From Polyangiaceae bacterium (GTDB taxonomy: Bacteria > Myxococcota_A > Polyangia > Polyangiales > Polyangiaceae): 63,970 nt of DNA. The stretch covers positions 1-63,970 of the forward strand of contig JAICQL010000014.1 of the NCBI GenBank assembly GCA_025937895.1, written 5' to 3'. Below the pieces are notes generated by a model. That model did no database searches. It saw only the letters and a list, made by a program, of their open reading frames with translations, and had not been told where the DNA came from. A program made the position numbers and the translations under genes. Positions 34,573 to 43,592 of this stretch are shown here, piece by piece (positions within the stretch are counted from its first letter, which is position 1; the number at the start of each line of letters is the position of its first letter).

Positions 34573-35869
34573 AGCGCCGGCGCGCAGCCGCGCGCGGCCG
34601 GCGAGCTCCCTCGAGCAGCTCCTCCAGCGCGACCAGCTCGGCGGCTTCTGCGTCCAGTGCGCTGCGCGGGCCCAGCATGAACTGCAGCAGGCTGATCCTG
34701 CCATCGGCCAGCGCTCGCGCCGCATCGCGCCAGCCCTCTACCTGTCGCAGCTCTTGCTTCAACATCTCGCCGATGCACGCCGCCAGCTCCGCCGCGTCGG
34801 CAGGCCCGCCGCGCTTCGACCACGGGACGTCCGGCAGCCAGCGCTCGCCATCCCGGAGCCTGGCCTTCAGCAGCCGCAGCTGCTCGCGCAGCTGCTGGTT
34901 GGCCGCCTGCAAGCGCGCCGCGCGCGCCTCCAGATCGTGATCGGCATCGCTGGCGCTCTGCGCCAGCCAGGTGCGCTCGATCTCCATCAACTGCGCCAGA
35001 TCTTCCTCCGCGTACGCGCGGGTCACCTCCTTCATCAAGGCCGTGAGCCGCAGCGCCTCAGCCGGATCGCTCGCCCGGTCCGGGTGCAGCGCCAGGGTGA
35101 GCTTGCGATAGAGCGCGCGCAGCAACTCTGCATCCGCGCGCGGCTTGCTCGCAGAAGGATGCCAGCTCTCGCCGGCGGGCTCAGCCTGCCGCGCACCGCT
35201 CGCGCCAGCGTCCCAGTCGCCGGCAGGCTCTGCCGGCTCCGCAGCGCCTTGCCCCTCACCCGGCGCCGCTGGCTCGGTCTCGTCCGGGCGTGGCAAGCCG
35301 CTCAAGAACTCCTGGCAGAACATTCGCAGCTCCGTGCGGTCTGCCCGCCGCAGCCGGCTCTTCTTGCCGAGCAGCTCGTCTAGCGTACGGTGCAGCTCTC
35401 GCAAGCTGCTGGTCACCCGCTCGCGCAGCTCCTCCGTCTGAGCATGCAACAGCGCCTGAGCGTCGCGCACCAGCGACTCGAGCGCGTCACAGCGCCCACG
35501 GATGCGCGCGATCTGCTGCAACAGCCGCTCGTGCTCCTGTTCGCGCTGCTCCAATCTACGGCGCGCCGGGGACCTGCGCAGCACCAGACCCGTGCTGGGC
35601 TCTGCCCCAGACCGCCGCACTGCGCTGGCTGCACGGGGCTTGGCCGCTGGACGGACTGGCTTCTTCACCGGAGACGGCTCCGGTGAAGGCTCGAGCGGCT
35701 GGACTCTGCGGCGTGCCACGACACCAGACCCTAGACGGCCGTGGCTGTCGCTGACGAGCGCTCTGTTCGCAGCTCTGCTTTTTCCCCTGTTCAGCCCGGA
35801 TGGAGGTGTCCTGGCAGCCAAGCCGGTCCTTTCTGGCTTCGCGCCACGTCGGGCGCGTTTCGCCGCCAT
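34562..35869 (-). CDS. J-domain protein with coiled coils and basic tails
   Basis: 435 aa. The N-terminal ~105 residues are basic and Pro-rich (disordered). A coiled coil covers about 105-185 (EQREQEHERLLQQIARIRGR). A J domain covers about 245-310, with the HPD motif at 262-264 (RALYRKLTLALHPDRASDPA) and the helix LMKEVTRAYAEEDLAQLMEI. A second coiled coil (about 320-350) and an Arg-rich end follow. J domains recruit and stimulate DnaK/Hsp70. A Gly/Phe region and zinc fingers are absent, so this is a class C co-chaperone with an unknown client. The exact start is uncertain because the N-terminus is low complexity. Confidence 0.83.
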   Translation of the reverse strand: MAAKRARRGAKPERTGLAARTPPSGLNRGKSRAANRALVSDSHGRLGSGVVARRRVQPLEPSPEPSPVKKPVRPAAKPRAASAVRRSGAEPSTGLVLRRSPARRRLEQREQEHERLLQQIARIRGRCDALESLVRDAQALLHAQTEELRERVTSSLRELHRTLDELLGKKSRLRRADRTELRMFCQEFLSGLPRPDETEPAAPGEGQGAAEPAEPAGDWDAGASGARQAEPAGESWHPSASKPRADAELLRALYRKLTLALHPDRASDPAEALRLTALMKEVTRAYAEEDLAQLMEIERTWLAQSASDADHDLEARAARLQAANQQLREQLRLLKARLRDGERWLPDVPWSKRGGPADAAELAACIGEMLKQELRQVEGWRDAARALADGRISLLQFMLGPRSALDAEAAELVALEELLEGARRPRAAARRRSRR

Positions 35870-36036
35870 CGGCCGGCGGTAGCAGCAGTTTCGCGGATCT
35901 GCGACCGCTGCGAGCCCGCCTGGCGCAAGGCCCTCGCGCCAGCACGTTGCGCTTTGAAACAGTGGCTCTCACCCGCCACGTACTGCAAGTCGCGGCGCGG
36001 TCGCGCCGTATGCCAATGGCGTAAGGGGGGACAGAC

Positions 36037-37311
36037 ATGCGAGCAAAGGCGGCCGCGATCGCCGTCGCGATCCTGGGGTGCGGCGCTCCGAGCACCGCGC
36101 CGGAGAGCACTCCGGGAGAGAACGCGGCGCAGGAGTCGAGCGTCGAGATCTTCAGCTGGTGGACCGCCGGCGGAGAGCTGGAAGGCCTGCAGGCACTGTT
36201 CGATCACTTCCAGCGCACCAACCAGGACATCCGCATCGAGAATGCGGTGGTGGAAGGCGGCGGCGGAGTCAATGCGCAGAGCGAGCTCGCGACACGCATG
36301 GGTAACGCCGATCCGCCGGACTCGTTCCAGGTGCACGCGGGGGAGGAGCTCCACTCGAGCTGGGTGGCAGGCGGCGCCCTCGAGCCGGTGACCTGGTTGT
36401 TCGACGAGCAGGGCTGGCGCGAGGTGTTTCCCTCTGGCTTGCTCGACACCCTGTACCGCGATGGCGAGCTCTGGGCGGTGCCGCTCAACATCCATCGCGC
36501 CAACGTGCTCTGGTACAATCGCGAGGTCTTCGCAGCGGCCAGCCTGAGCCCCCCGGAGAGCTGGCAAGACGTGCTGGAGGCCGCACCGGCGCTGCAAGAA
36601 AGCGGCGTGATCCCGATCGCGCTCGGCAGTGAGTACGCCTGGACCGTGACCCAGTGGTTCGAGACGCTCTTGCTCGCGGAGCTGGGTGTTGCCGGGTACC
36701 GCGGGCTCTGGAGTGGCAGCACCGACTGGCGTGGCGCAGGCGTGACGCGCGCGCTCGAGACCTTGCGCGCGTTGCTACCGCTGGTCGATCCCGAGCATGC
36801 AGCGCTGGCCTGGGACGAGGCGGCGCAACGTGTCGCCGATGGCCGCGCCGGGATGATGGTCATGGGCGATTGGGCGGCGGGGTACTTCAGCTCGCAGCGG
36901 CTAGAGCTGGGACTGGACATCGGCTGGCTACCAGCGCCCGGCACGGCGGGAGCCTTCCAGATGCTGTCCGATACCTTCAGCTTGCCCCGCGGCGCTCCAC
37001 ACCGCGACAACGCCGTGCGCTGGCTGATCGCCTGCGGCTCCGTCGAGGGGCAGGATGCCTTCAATCCGCTCAAGGGCTCCATCCCCGCACGCCTCGACGC
37101 CGATCGTACACTGTACGGTGAATATGCGCAGACCGCGCTGCGCGACTTCGCGCAGGACGAGATCGTGCCCAGCCTCACCCACGGCGCCGCGGCAGCGCCC
37201 GCCTGGGCGAGCGCCATCGAGGCCGTGCTGACCGAGTTCGAGCGGGAGCTCGACGTCTCGGCCGCGAGCGAAGCGCTGGGCAAGGCCTGCAGCAACGCGG
37301 GCCGCTGCTGA
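36037..37311 (+). CDS. orphan family-1 sugar-binding lipoprotein
   Basis: 424 aa. A short signal ends AAIAVAILGC (lipobox). The mature protein follows the family-1 solute-binding pattern: VEIFSWWTAGGELEGLQALF, FQRTNQDIRIENAVVEGGGG, YRDGELWAVPLNIHRANVLW, YNREVFAAASLSPPESWQDV, GMMVMGDWAAGYFSSQRLEL and GTAGAFQMLSDTFSLPRGAP. The last stretches resemble glucose/mannose-type binding proteins. ATG 36037 follows a GGGGGG tract. No permease or ATPase gene is near, so it must serve a transporter encoded elsewhere or act as a sensor component. Confidence 0.9.
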   Translation: MRAKAAAIAVAILGCGAPSTAPESTPGENAAQESSVEIFSWWTAGGELEGLQALFDHFQRTNQDIRIENAVVEGGGGVNAQSELATRMGNADPPDSFQVHAGEELHSSWVAGGALEPVTWLFDEQGWREVFPSGLLDTLYRDGELWAVPLNIHRANVLWYNREVFAAASLSPPESWQDVLEAAPALQESGVIPIALGSEYAWTVTQWFETLLLAELGVAGYRGLWSGSTDWRGAGVTRALETLRALLPLVDPEHAALAWDEAAQRVADGRAGMMVMGDWAAGYFSSQRLELGLDIGWLPAPGTAGAFQMLSDTFSLPRGAPHRDNAVRWLIACGSVEGQDAFNPLKGSIPARLDADRTLYGEYAQTALRDFAQDEIVPSLTHGAAAAPAWASAIEAVLTEFERELDVSAASEALGKACSNAGRC

Positions 37312-37441
37312 CCCGGAGCTCACGAAGCAGCGCTCCCAGCCACGCCAGAAGTTTTCCTGAGAAGCTGCAACCGGCACGCGTGCCTGGCCCGAGCGCATGA
37401 AATCTCCGGCGCTGCACGGCGAAACTGGAGTAGGCAGGCGC

Positions 37442-38140
37442 ATGGACGAGCAATTCTTGATCACCGGGGCCGCGCGCGGCCTCGGTCTGGCCATGACCCG
37501 ACAGCTGCTGGAGAGCGGCGTTCGCATCAGCGCGCTCGTGCGCGCCGAGAGTGATGCCTTGCGTGACCTGCAGGCGCGCCACGAGGGGCGCCTGGACGTT
37601 CACGTCGCGGACGTGAGCGACGAGGCATCCATCCGCCAGACCTTCGGCGAGGTCGCCGAGCGCCGAGGCCACCTCGACGCCATCATCAACAATGCAGTGA
37701 TCTATCTCGATGGCTCGCGCCCGGTCCTGGAAGAGGCTGACCTGTCGATCTGTGCCCGTACCTTCGAGGTGAACTCGGTAGGCCCGCTGCGGGTGGCAAA
37801 ACACGGGCTGCCCCTGCTGCGCAAGGGCAAGCGCAAGCTGCTCGTCAACGTCTCCTCCGAGGCGGGCTCGATCGGCGATTGCCGGCGTACCACGGAGTTT
37901 GCTTACTGCATGTCCAAGTCCGCCCTGAACATGGGCTCCAAGCTCCTGCAGAACTACCTGGCGCCCCAGGGCATCAAGGTGCTGGTGCTGCACCCCGGCT
38001 GGTTCAACTCCTCCGGCAAGGGCCCGGCGCCCATCTCCGCCGAGCAGGCCGCGGTGAAGGTGCTGGAGACCATCCTGAAGCCACAGCCGCTCGATGGGCC
38101 CATGTACGTGGACCCGAGCGGCAAGCCCCTGCCCTGGTGA
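37442..38140 (+). CDS. short-chain dehydrogenase/reductase
   Basis: 232 aa. A classical SDR: cofactor loop TGAARGLG at residues 8-15, DVHVADVSDEASI, IINNAVIYLDG, catalytic Ser in LLVNVSSEAGSI and the YxxxK pair in FAYCMSKSALNMGSKLL, then VLVLHPGWFNSSGKGPAP in place of the PG motif. The PG-W/F form is common in carbonyl-reductase-like SDRs. Substrate unknown. ATG 37442 is used; an in-frame ATG at 37397 adds residues outside the fold. It ends base-to-base with the convergent aldo/keto reductase (stops at 38138-38140 and 38141-38143). Confidence 0.9.
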   Translation: MDEQFLITGAARGLGLAMTRQLLESGVRISALVRAESDALRDLQARHEGRLDVHVADVSDEASIRQTFGEVAERRGHLDAIINNAVIYLDGSRPVLEEADLSICARTFEVNSVGPLRVAKHGLPLLRKGKRKLLVNVSSEAGSIGDCRRTTEFAYCMSKSALNMGSKLLQNYLAPQGIKVLVLHPGWFNSSGKGPAPISAEQAAVKVLETILKPQPLDGPMYVDPSGKPLPW

Positions 38141-39043
38141 CTACTGCTTTGCCGCCTGGGCCTGAGCCTCTGCCCAGGCTTGCTTGCCGATGCGGTCGAG
38201 CTCGCTGAAGTCCTGATCAGAGAGCTCGACGGCGGCGGCGGCGGTGTTCTCCTCCAGATGCTGCACGCTGCTGGTGCCCGGGATGGGCAGCATCACGCGG
38301 CTACGCTTCAGCACCCAGGCCAGCGCCAGCTGACCCGGCGTGGCGCCCAGCCGCTCCGCCATGCTGGAGAGCGCGCTGCCAGGCGCGCTCAGCTGGCCCG
38401 CAGCGAGCGGATACCAGGGGATGAAGCCGATGCCCTGCCGCTCGCAGTAGTCGAGCACGGCTTCGCTCTGCCGGTTTGCCAGGTTGTACAGGTTCTGCAC
38501 GGTGGCCACCTTGAAGTGCTTCTGCGCTGCCTCGATGTCCTCCACCTTGACCTCACTCAGCCCCACGAAGCGGATCAGCCCTTCGCGCTGCATGTCGGCG
38601 ATCACGGAGAACTGTTCGTCGCGCGGCACCTTTGGATCGATGCGATGCAACTGCCACAGATCGATGCGCTTCAGGCGCAGGCGCGACAGGCTCTTCTCCA
38701 CGCAGTCGCGCAGATACGTTGGCTCGCCCTTCACCACCCACTGGTCCGGGCCGGGACGGGTCAAGCCGCCCTTGGTGGCGATGGTGAGCCCGGAATACGG
38801 CGCGAGCTCCTCGGCGATGAGCCGCTCGCTCACCTCGGGTCCATAGCTGTCGGCGGTGTCGATGAAGTCGATGGCCAGATCACGTAGCCGGCGTAGCACG
38901 CGGCGCGCCTCTTCCACGTTTGCCGGCTCACCCCAGATGCCCTTGCCGGTGAGGCGCATGGCACCGAAGCCAAGCCGGTGCACATTGATCTCGCCGCCGA
39001 TCCTGAACTGCCCGCTGTGTCGTGCGTCGCCGGTGTTGCTCAT
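38141..39043 (-). CDS. aldo/keto reductase
   Basis: 300 aa. A TIM-barrel AKR with the catalytic tetrad visible: Asp and Tyr in [17 protein letters not shown], Lys in LTIATKGGL, His in [16 protein letters not shown]-binding features are at the C-terminal side ([20 protein letters not shown]). The N-terminus [20 protein letters not shown] is typical. It reduces a carbonyl of unknown identity. ATG 39043 is used; one more TTG codon lies upstream. It forms a small oxidoreductase group with the convergent SDR and the divergent quinone-reductase-like gene. Confidence 0.93.
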   Translation of the reverse strand: MSNTGDARHSGQFRIGGEINVHRLGFGAMRLTGKGIWGEPANVEEARRVLRRLRDLAIDFIDTADSYGPEVSERLIAEELAPYSGLTIATKGGLTRPGPDQWVVKGEPTYLRDCVEKSLSRLRLKRIDLWQLHRIDPKVPRDEQFSVIADMQREGLIRFVGLSEVKVEDIEAAQKHFKVATVQNLYNLANRQSEAVLDYCERQGIGFIPWYPLAAGQLSAPGSALSSMAERLGATPGQLALAWVLKRSRVMLPIPGTSSVQHLEENTAAAAVELSDQDFSELDRIGKQAWAEAQAQAAKQ

Positions 39044-39176
39044 CAAGGTTGCTTACGTAGTGAGCCTCGTGACGTCAAGCGAGCCCGCGTGAGGCAAATG
39101 TCAGCGCCGGTGAGCTGAGCTCGCGCTCTTGCAAAGCTGGATCGACAAAAGCTCTCAGGTCCGGCACAGTGCCGAA

Positions 39177-40121
39177 ATGAAAGCTGCCATCATTCGTGAA
39201 TTCGGTGACGCCAGCCGCTTCGAGCTCAGCGACATGCCGAAGCCCACGCCCGGTCCGCAACAGGTGCTGGTGCGGGTCATGGCCGCATCGATCAACCCCG
39301 TCGACTACAAAATCCGCAAGGCGGGGGCCTGGGCGGGCATCCCGATGCCCGCCATTCTCGGCTATGACGCTGCCGGCGTCGTGGAGGCCGTGGGCTCGCA
39401 GGCCACGCGCTGGAAGCCGGGCGACGAGGTATTCTACAGCGCGCGCATCTTTGGCAGGCAGGGCACTTACGCCCAGTATCACGTGGAGGATGAGGAGATC
39501 CTCGCGCGCAAGCCCGCTTCGCTCAGCTTCGAGGAAGCCGCGGCCGTGCCGCTGGCGGCCATCACCGCGTACGACTCGGTCATCACCTTTTTCCAGACCA
39601 AGCCGGGGGACACCGTGCTGGTCCATGCGGGCGCTGGCGGAGTTGGCCATTTTGGTGTGCAGCTGGCAAAGGCCGCCGGTGCGCGGGTGCTGGCCACGGG
39701 TCGCGCGAGCAACGCGGAGCTGATCAAGGGGCTCGGCGCGGATGAGGTCATCGACTATCGCAAGACGCGCTTCGAGGACGAGGTCCAGCGCCTGACGGAG
39801 GGGCGTGGCGTGGACGCTGCTTTTGACACGGTGGGCGGAGATACCGTGAGCCGGTCCATCCAGGCCGTGCGCCCCTACGGCAAGCTCGCGACAGTGGTCA
39901 ACCTCGAGGGCTCGCTGCAGGGCATGCAGGCCAAGAACCTCACGCTCTATTTCGGCTTCATGGAGCGTACCGAGGCCAAGATCCAGGCGATGAAGACCCT
40001 GGTCGAGCGCGGCCAGCTGCGGCCGCTGATCGACTCTACATTTCCGCTGGAGCAGATCGCGGACGCGCACCGCAAGATCGAAGGCGGCGGCATGAAGGGC
40101 AAGATCGTGATCCGGATCTGA
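39177..40121 (+). CDS. zinc-independent medium-chain dehydrogenase (quinone oxidoreductase-like)
   Basis: 314 aa. N-terminal GroES-like fold (MKAAIIREFGDASRFELSDM, VLVRVMAASINPVDYKIRKA, ILGYDAAGVVEAVGSQATRW). NADPH-binding Rossmann loop GDTVLVHAGAGGVGHFGVQL, then GADEVIDYRKTRFEDEV and VDAAFDTVGGDTVSRSI. No zinc-ligand cluster is present, so it belongs to the QOR/reductase branch that reduces quinones or alkenes. ATG 39177 fits the family N-terminus; the frame is open to 39129. Divergent from the aldo/keto reductase. Confidence 0.93.
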   Translation: MKAAIIREFGDASRFELSDMPKPTPGPQQVLVRVMAASINPVDYKIRKAGAWAGIPMPAILGYDAAGVVEAVGSQATRWKPGDEVFYSARIFGRQGTYAQYHVEDEEILARKPASLSFEEAAAVPLAAITAYDSVITFFQTKPGDTVLVHAGAGGVGHFGVQLAKAAGARVLATGRASNAELIKGLGADEVIDYRKTRFEDEVQRLTEGRGVDAAFDTVGGDTVSRSIQAVRPYGKLATVVNLEGSLQGMQAKNLTLYFGFMERTEAKIQAMKTLVERGQLRPLIDSTFPLEQIADAHRKIEGGGMKGKIVIRI

Positions 40122-40160
40122 GCTCGGGCGGAGCTGAGGGCGTGGACGGGCCACGCAGCT

Positions 40161-40227
40161 CTGCTGACTCCAACCTGCTGACTCCAACCTGCTAACTCCA
40201 GCCTGCTAACTCCGGCCTGCTCCTCCG
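40161..40227 (+). repeat. 14-bp tandem repeat
   Basis: Four complete units of CTGCTGACTCCAAC start at 40161, 40175, 40189 and 40203. The first two are identical; the third and fourth read CTGCTAACTCCAGC and CTGCTAACTCCGGC; a partial unit follows. It lies 40 bases after the dehydrogenase stop and is non-coding. Confidence 0.9.
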
Positions 40228-40296
40228 ACAACTCGGGGGACATCCCGCCGCCCTGGGGGAGGGTACCGACCGCGCGCGAGTGGCGTTCCTGTCGAG

Positions 40297-40334
40297 GCTG
40301 GTGTGGCAAGCGCTGGCAGCGCTGCCACACCAGC
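40297..40334. other. long intergenic hairpin
   Basis: GCTGGTGTGGCA and TGCCACACCAGC form a perfect 12-bp stem, and the 14-base centre can add a further 5 bp (GCGCT/AGCGC). There is no T-run after it. It lies between the oxidoreductase gene and the small lipoprotein gene, 63 bases before the latter's ATG. Terminator, mRNA 5' structure or protein site are all possible. Confidence 0.7.
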
Positions 40335-40397
40335 AGATAACTGGAGGCCCCTCCGTGGCGATCCGGCGCCGGCACGCTGTCTGCAAGCACGGAGGGC

Positions 40398-40772
40398 ATG
40401 GCCAGAATCCCACCCCCCGCCCCAACCTCGCCCGAGAGCTCCGTCTTGACCCGGGCCGCCGTGCTGCTGGTGACCGCTTTTTTCGGGCTGGTCGGCTGTG
40501 GCGATGAGGGCACGGGGCTGGGCTACGACTACTACGACCCCGACAGCAACCCGGGCGCCGCTGGCGCGATCTACCGCCCGCTGCGCCCCGCCGTTGGTCC
40601 CGGCGCCTCGGGAGCCTCCGGAGTGGAGGCACCAGGTCTCAACACTGGCGGTGCGGGAGGCGCACCCGGCGGAGGCGGCGCGGGTGGCAACCGTGGCCTG
40701 GGTTACGCCGGCTCCGTGGGCAGTGAGGTCAACTACGGCTCCTCGGGCTCTGCGGGCGGCTACGGGTTCTGA
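40398..40772 (+). CDS. small glycine-rich lipoprotein
   Basis: 124 aa. The signal peptide AAVLLVTAFFGLVGC ends in a lipobox, followed by a mature part that is almost wholly Gly/Ala/Ser/Pro (GGAGGAPGGGGAGGNRGLGY) with scattered Tyr. No fold is expected; such proteins are common at myxobacterial surfaces. It ends 55 bases before the convergent esterase. Function unknown. Confidence 0.7.
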   Translation: MARIPPPAPTSPESSVLTRAAVLLVTAFFGLVGCGDEGTGLGYDYYDPDSNPGAAGAIYRPLRPAVGPGASGASGVEAPGLNTGGAGGAPGGGGAGGNRGLGYAGSVGSEVNYGSSGSAGGYGF

Positions 40773-40826
40773 GCTGGCGCCTCGCCCGCTTCCGCCGCCG
40801 CCCGCGCACGTCCTCGCCGGACAGAC

Positions 40827-42359
40827 TCACTGCAGCGCTGGTGTCTCCCAGGCGATGCTCGACGCCAGCTCCGCTGCGATGTTGGGGTGGGCATCGAGCG
40901 AGCCGGTGGTCGCCGTCGCATCTTTCTTCAGGAACTTGCGAATGTTTTGCTGCAGGGGCGGCACGAACTCCTGGCGGAAGGCGCAGTGCGTGCCGTCCGT
41001 GATGTTCGACAGGTACGTGAGGTTCTCGGCTGCACCCAGCGCCGAGTAGATCTGCGCACCGGCCTGCACGGTGACGTTCTCGGAACGCGGCGCGAGATTG
41101 ACGATGTGGGGATTGCCCATCACGAACAGACCGCGCGGCGCGACCATGCCGATGACCTCGTGCGTGTCGAGCGGCAAGCGGAACTGTAGCTGCCCCGACT
41201 GCTCGTTCTGTGCGGCGAGCGCAGCCATGTCGGTCTGTGGCGCGCCCAGCACCAGGAACTGCAAGTAGACATCGCCCGCCCAGGGCCGGTATTCGTAGGC
41301 GTTGCGCAGCACCTCGCCACCCTCGGGCACGATCATGCGGAACGCGGGCACGCCTGCCATGCCGGACTCGAAGGGCAACGTGAGCGCCACCCGCTCGTCG
41401 AAGGCACCCGCGATGAACGCGCCCTTGCCCGAGCGCGAGCAGCCATGAACACCGACGGCCCTGGCATCGATCAGCTCCGCGCCGGAGGCCTCCAGCACAT
41501 CGATCATGCGGCTCACGCCCCACGCCCAGGCCACGAGCATGCCCGTGCCGGCGTGATCGGGGTTCACGGTGTAGAACGCGCCCGTCTTCGGATTGCGCGT
41601 GGTCTCGTCGCCGACCGAGGCCAGGTTGAAGTTGATGAACGCCACGCCCTCCTCCAGGATCGTGTTCTGAAAGCTGGAGCCGCCGTAGCCGATGATCGCA
41701 GGCACGGGCCCGCTGGCGTTTGCGGGCATGGTGATCGCAGCGGTGAAGCTGGCGCTCTGCCCCTGATTGCTGATGTTGACGGTGAGCTCGGTGGTGGTGA
41801 CCGTGCCGCTCACGCTCTCGGGCTTGCCCGGCTTCTCGCCGTAGATGAAGGTCTCGGCCAGCTTCAGGATCTCCTGGCGGCGACAGCGCCACTGCGCCTT
41901 GCTGGTCAGGCGCTCACCGTTCAGGCCCGTGAACGGATCGGGCAAGGTGCCGAGCTCGGTCAGGTCCGTAGCTGCCGGCAGCGGGCCGAGTTCGCAATCA
42001 GCGCCGCTGTTCTCCACGAAGGCGCCCTCTGGCGGCAGCTGCCCCGGGGTGGGCCCTGTCGTTTGCCCCGTGCCGGGCTCGAGCATGGGGTCGGGATTGC
42101 CTTCACTCGTGCCGCCGCCGGACACGCCTGGCTCGCCTGAAGTGTCGTCTCCTGGTGCCGTCGAGTCGCCCGGCTGCATGCCTGCAGGCTGCTGGCTGCC
42201 GACCGCCTGTGCGGGGCCGCGTGCGTCCTCGTCATCGCCACCACAGCCAGAGGCGAGCGCCAGCGCTCCCAGCGCCGCGAGCGGCGCGCACCTGCGCGCA
42301 GCTCGCCGATACAGGGGCCCGAGCGGGCGTGAGCTGGTCTTTCGTGTGGTGTGTTGCAT
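40827..42359 (-). CDS. CE15 glucuronoyl esterase, lipoprotein form
   Basis: 510 aa. A signal with a lipobox (LAALGALALASGC) and a Pro/Gly/Thr linker (to about residue 125) precede an alpha/beta-hydrolase of carbohydrate esterase family 15. Visible landmarks: LPDPFTGLNGERLTSKAQWR, PAIIGYGGSS, the nucleophile Ser308 in VHGCSRSGKGAFIAGAFDER, TLPFESGMAG, PRGLFVMGN and the C-terminal His region DGTHCAF. CE15 enzymes cleave the ester between 4-O-methyl-glucuronic acid of xylan and lignin alcohols. A second, divergent copy lies at 59222-60793. A LacI-like operator candidate lies 52 bases upstream. Confidence 0.9.
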   Translation of the reverse strand: MQHTTRKTSSRPLGPLYRRAARRCAPLAALGALALASGCGGDDEDARGPAQAVGSQQPAGMQPGDSTAPGDDTSGEPGVSGGGTSEGNPDPMLEPGTGQTTGPTPGQLPPEGAFVENSGADCELGPLPAATDLTELGTLPDPFTGLNGERLTSKAQWRCRRQEILKLAETFIYGEKPGKPESVSGTVTTTELTVNISNQGQSASFTAAITMPANASGPVPAIIGYGGSSFQNTILEEGVAFINFNLASVGDETTRNPKTGAFYTVNPDHAGTGMLVAWAWGVSRMIDVLEASGAELIDARAVGVHGCSRSGKGAFIAGAFDERVALTLPFESGMAGVPAFRMIVPEGGEVLRNAYEYRPWAGDVYLQFLVLGAPQTDMAALAAQNEQSGQLQFRLPLDTHEVIGMVAPRGLFVMGNPHIVNLAPRSENVTVQAGAQIYSALGAAENLTYLSNITDGTHCAFRQEFVPPLQQNIRKFLKKDATATTGSLDAHPNIAAELASSIAWETPALQ

Positions 42360-42875
42360 CTGGCGCGTCTCCCTCGAGTAAGAAAATTCTCACGTTTGTT
42401 ACCAGGAACGTGGAAGCGTTACCAAACGTTGCAAGGGCGCTGCACGCAGCGATCTGCTGGCGCGGTCATCTTTCACGGGCGGGGTCACGCGTTCAGCCGA
42501 GCTTCAGCGCTGCAGGCGCGAAACCTGGATTGCGCCGCGCTCGCAGCAGGAGCGGCCGCCCGTGACAGGGCCTGATGGCCGCCGAACGCAAGCAGCAGAG
42601 CGCAATGTAGAGTACGCGGAAGCAGGTGTGATCGAAGCAGGTGAGCGCGAGACCAGCACGACTGCATGTGGCTGAACGGTCCTCGGCGAGGCGCGCCTGC
42701 CCTCGTCATGGCGTGCGATCACTGAAAAATGCGCTGCGATCAGGCCGATCACAACGGGCAGTGTTGCTCGCTCGATGGTGTGTAGCTCGACCCACGGCAG
42801 GGAAAGCGGTACACGGCAGGAGCTTCAATACGAGCACGTCGGTGCGGCGCCGAGCTCGGAGTAAGGAGACCGCCC
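42360..42875. other. intergenic region between divergent esterase and lipoprotein genes
   Basis: 516 bases with no credible gene. The esterase side is locally AT-richer (AAGAAAATTCTCACGTTTGT near 42380-42400), so a promoter is likely there. The inverted heptamers ACGTTTG (42392-42398) and CAAACGT (42423-42429) flank the operator candidate listed separately. The other half shows nothing but the ribosome-binding site of the next gene. Confidence 0.5.
42411..42424. promoter_or_regulatory. candidate LacI-family operator upstream of the CE15 gene
   Basis: TGGAAGCGTTACCA has a central CG and mostly symmetric arms (5 of 7 pairs), close to the TGxAAxCGxTTxCA pattern of LacI/CcpA-type operators used for carbohydrate genes. 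It lies 52 bases upstream of the esterase start codon. No LacI-type regulator gene is in the window. Confidence 0.4.
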
Positions 42876-43376
42876 ATGATGATCCGTCAACGGCTCAGCC
42901 CTGAGCTTTCGCAGAACCGAGCGCCCTCGGGCGCGCACGTGGCGCTGTGCGTGGCCGTCTTGCTGGGCGCATTCGCCTGCAAGGGTACCATCGACAACAA
43001 CGAGCAGACCTCCAGCTTGCTCCCCAGCGGCACAGGCACCCCAAACACGAACGCAGTTGGCACTCCGGCCACCACCGCACCCGGGGCGCGCACGCCAGGG
43101 CGCACCAGCAGCGGCGACAGCGACAGTGAGCGCCCCGGCGCCAACATCAGCGGCCTGGATGACGAGAGCGCCAGCGATGACCGAAGGAGCGGCGGCTCGC
43201 GCCGGCGCGCGTCGGACCGCGATCGGGACGACGACGATCGAGACGATGAAGACGACGAGGAGGTCGACGCCGGCGTGGAAGAGCCGGTGGATGACGCTGG
43301 CGTGAACGACGCCGGCATCGCGGATGGCGGAATCGACATCGACGGCGGCGCAGCAGCAGACGCCGCGGTGCCCTAA
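42876..43376 (+). CDS. acidic low-complexity lipoprotein
   Basis: 166 aa. Signal peptide HVALCVAVLLGAFAC (lipobox), then a Thr/Pro/Ser/Gly linker and an extremely charged region (SRRRASDRDRDDDDRDDEDD), ending in an Asp/Gly/Val repeat (EEVDAGVEEPVDDAGVNDAG). AGGAG sits before ATG 42876. No fold is expected; the D-A-G-V/I spacing could bind Ca2+, but that is a guess. Transcribed away from the esterase. Confidence 0.65.
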   Translation: MMIRQRLSPELSQNRAPSGAHVALCVAVLLGAFACKGTIDNNEQTSSLLPSGTGTPNTNAVGTPATTAPGARTPGRTSSGDSDSERPGANISGLDDESASDDRRSGGSRRRASDRDRDDDDRDDEDDEEVDAGVEEPVDDAGVNDAGIADGGIDIDGGAAADAAVP

Positions 43377-43480
43377 CGCGAGCCCTCGAGCGCACCGTTC
43401 CGCGGAGGGCGCCCGCTCTGCTACCTTCGCTTCGCTCGGACCGCGCTGCCCACTGCTCCGCCCGGGCAGCGCGGGTGTGG

Positions 43481-43494
43481 TTGCACAGGTGCAA
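43481..43494. promoter_or_regulatory. palindrome TTGCAC-AG-GTGCAA
   Basis: A perfect 6-bp inverted repeat around a 2-base centre (with the flanking G/C it is 7 bp). The same palindrome with centre TC occurs at 51159-51172. Both are intergenic. It lies 99 bases before the first in-frame GTG of the Cys-rich gene. Possible binding site of a dimeric regulator. Confidence 0.5.
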
Positions 43495-43592
43495 CTATCC
43501 GAGCGAAACGCGCGCCCCGCGCGCTCCACCACCCGGGGGCGCGCTAGACTCTGACCGCAGCGCGCACGCAGGACCCCGAGCGCTGCAGCAAC

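Noticed and set aside
40161..40227. Possible CRISPR array
   Set aside because: Units are contiguous 14-mers without spacers and no cas genes are nearby.
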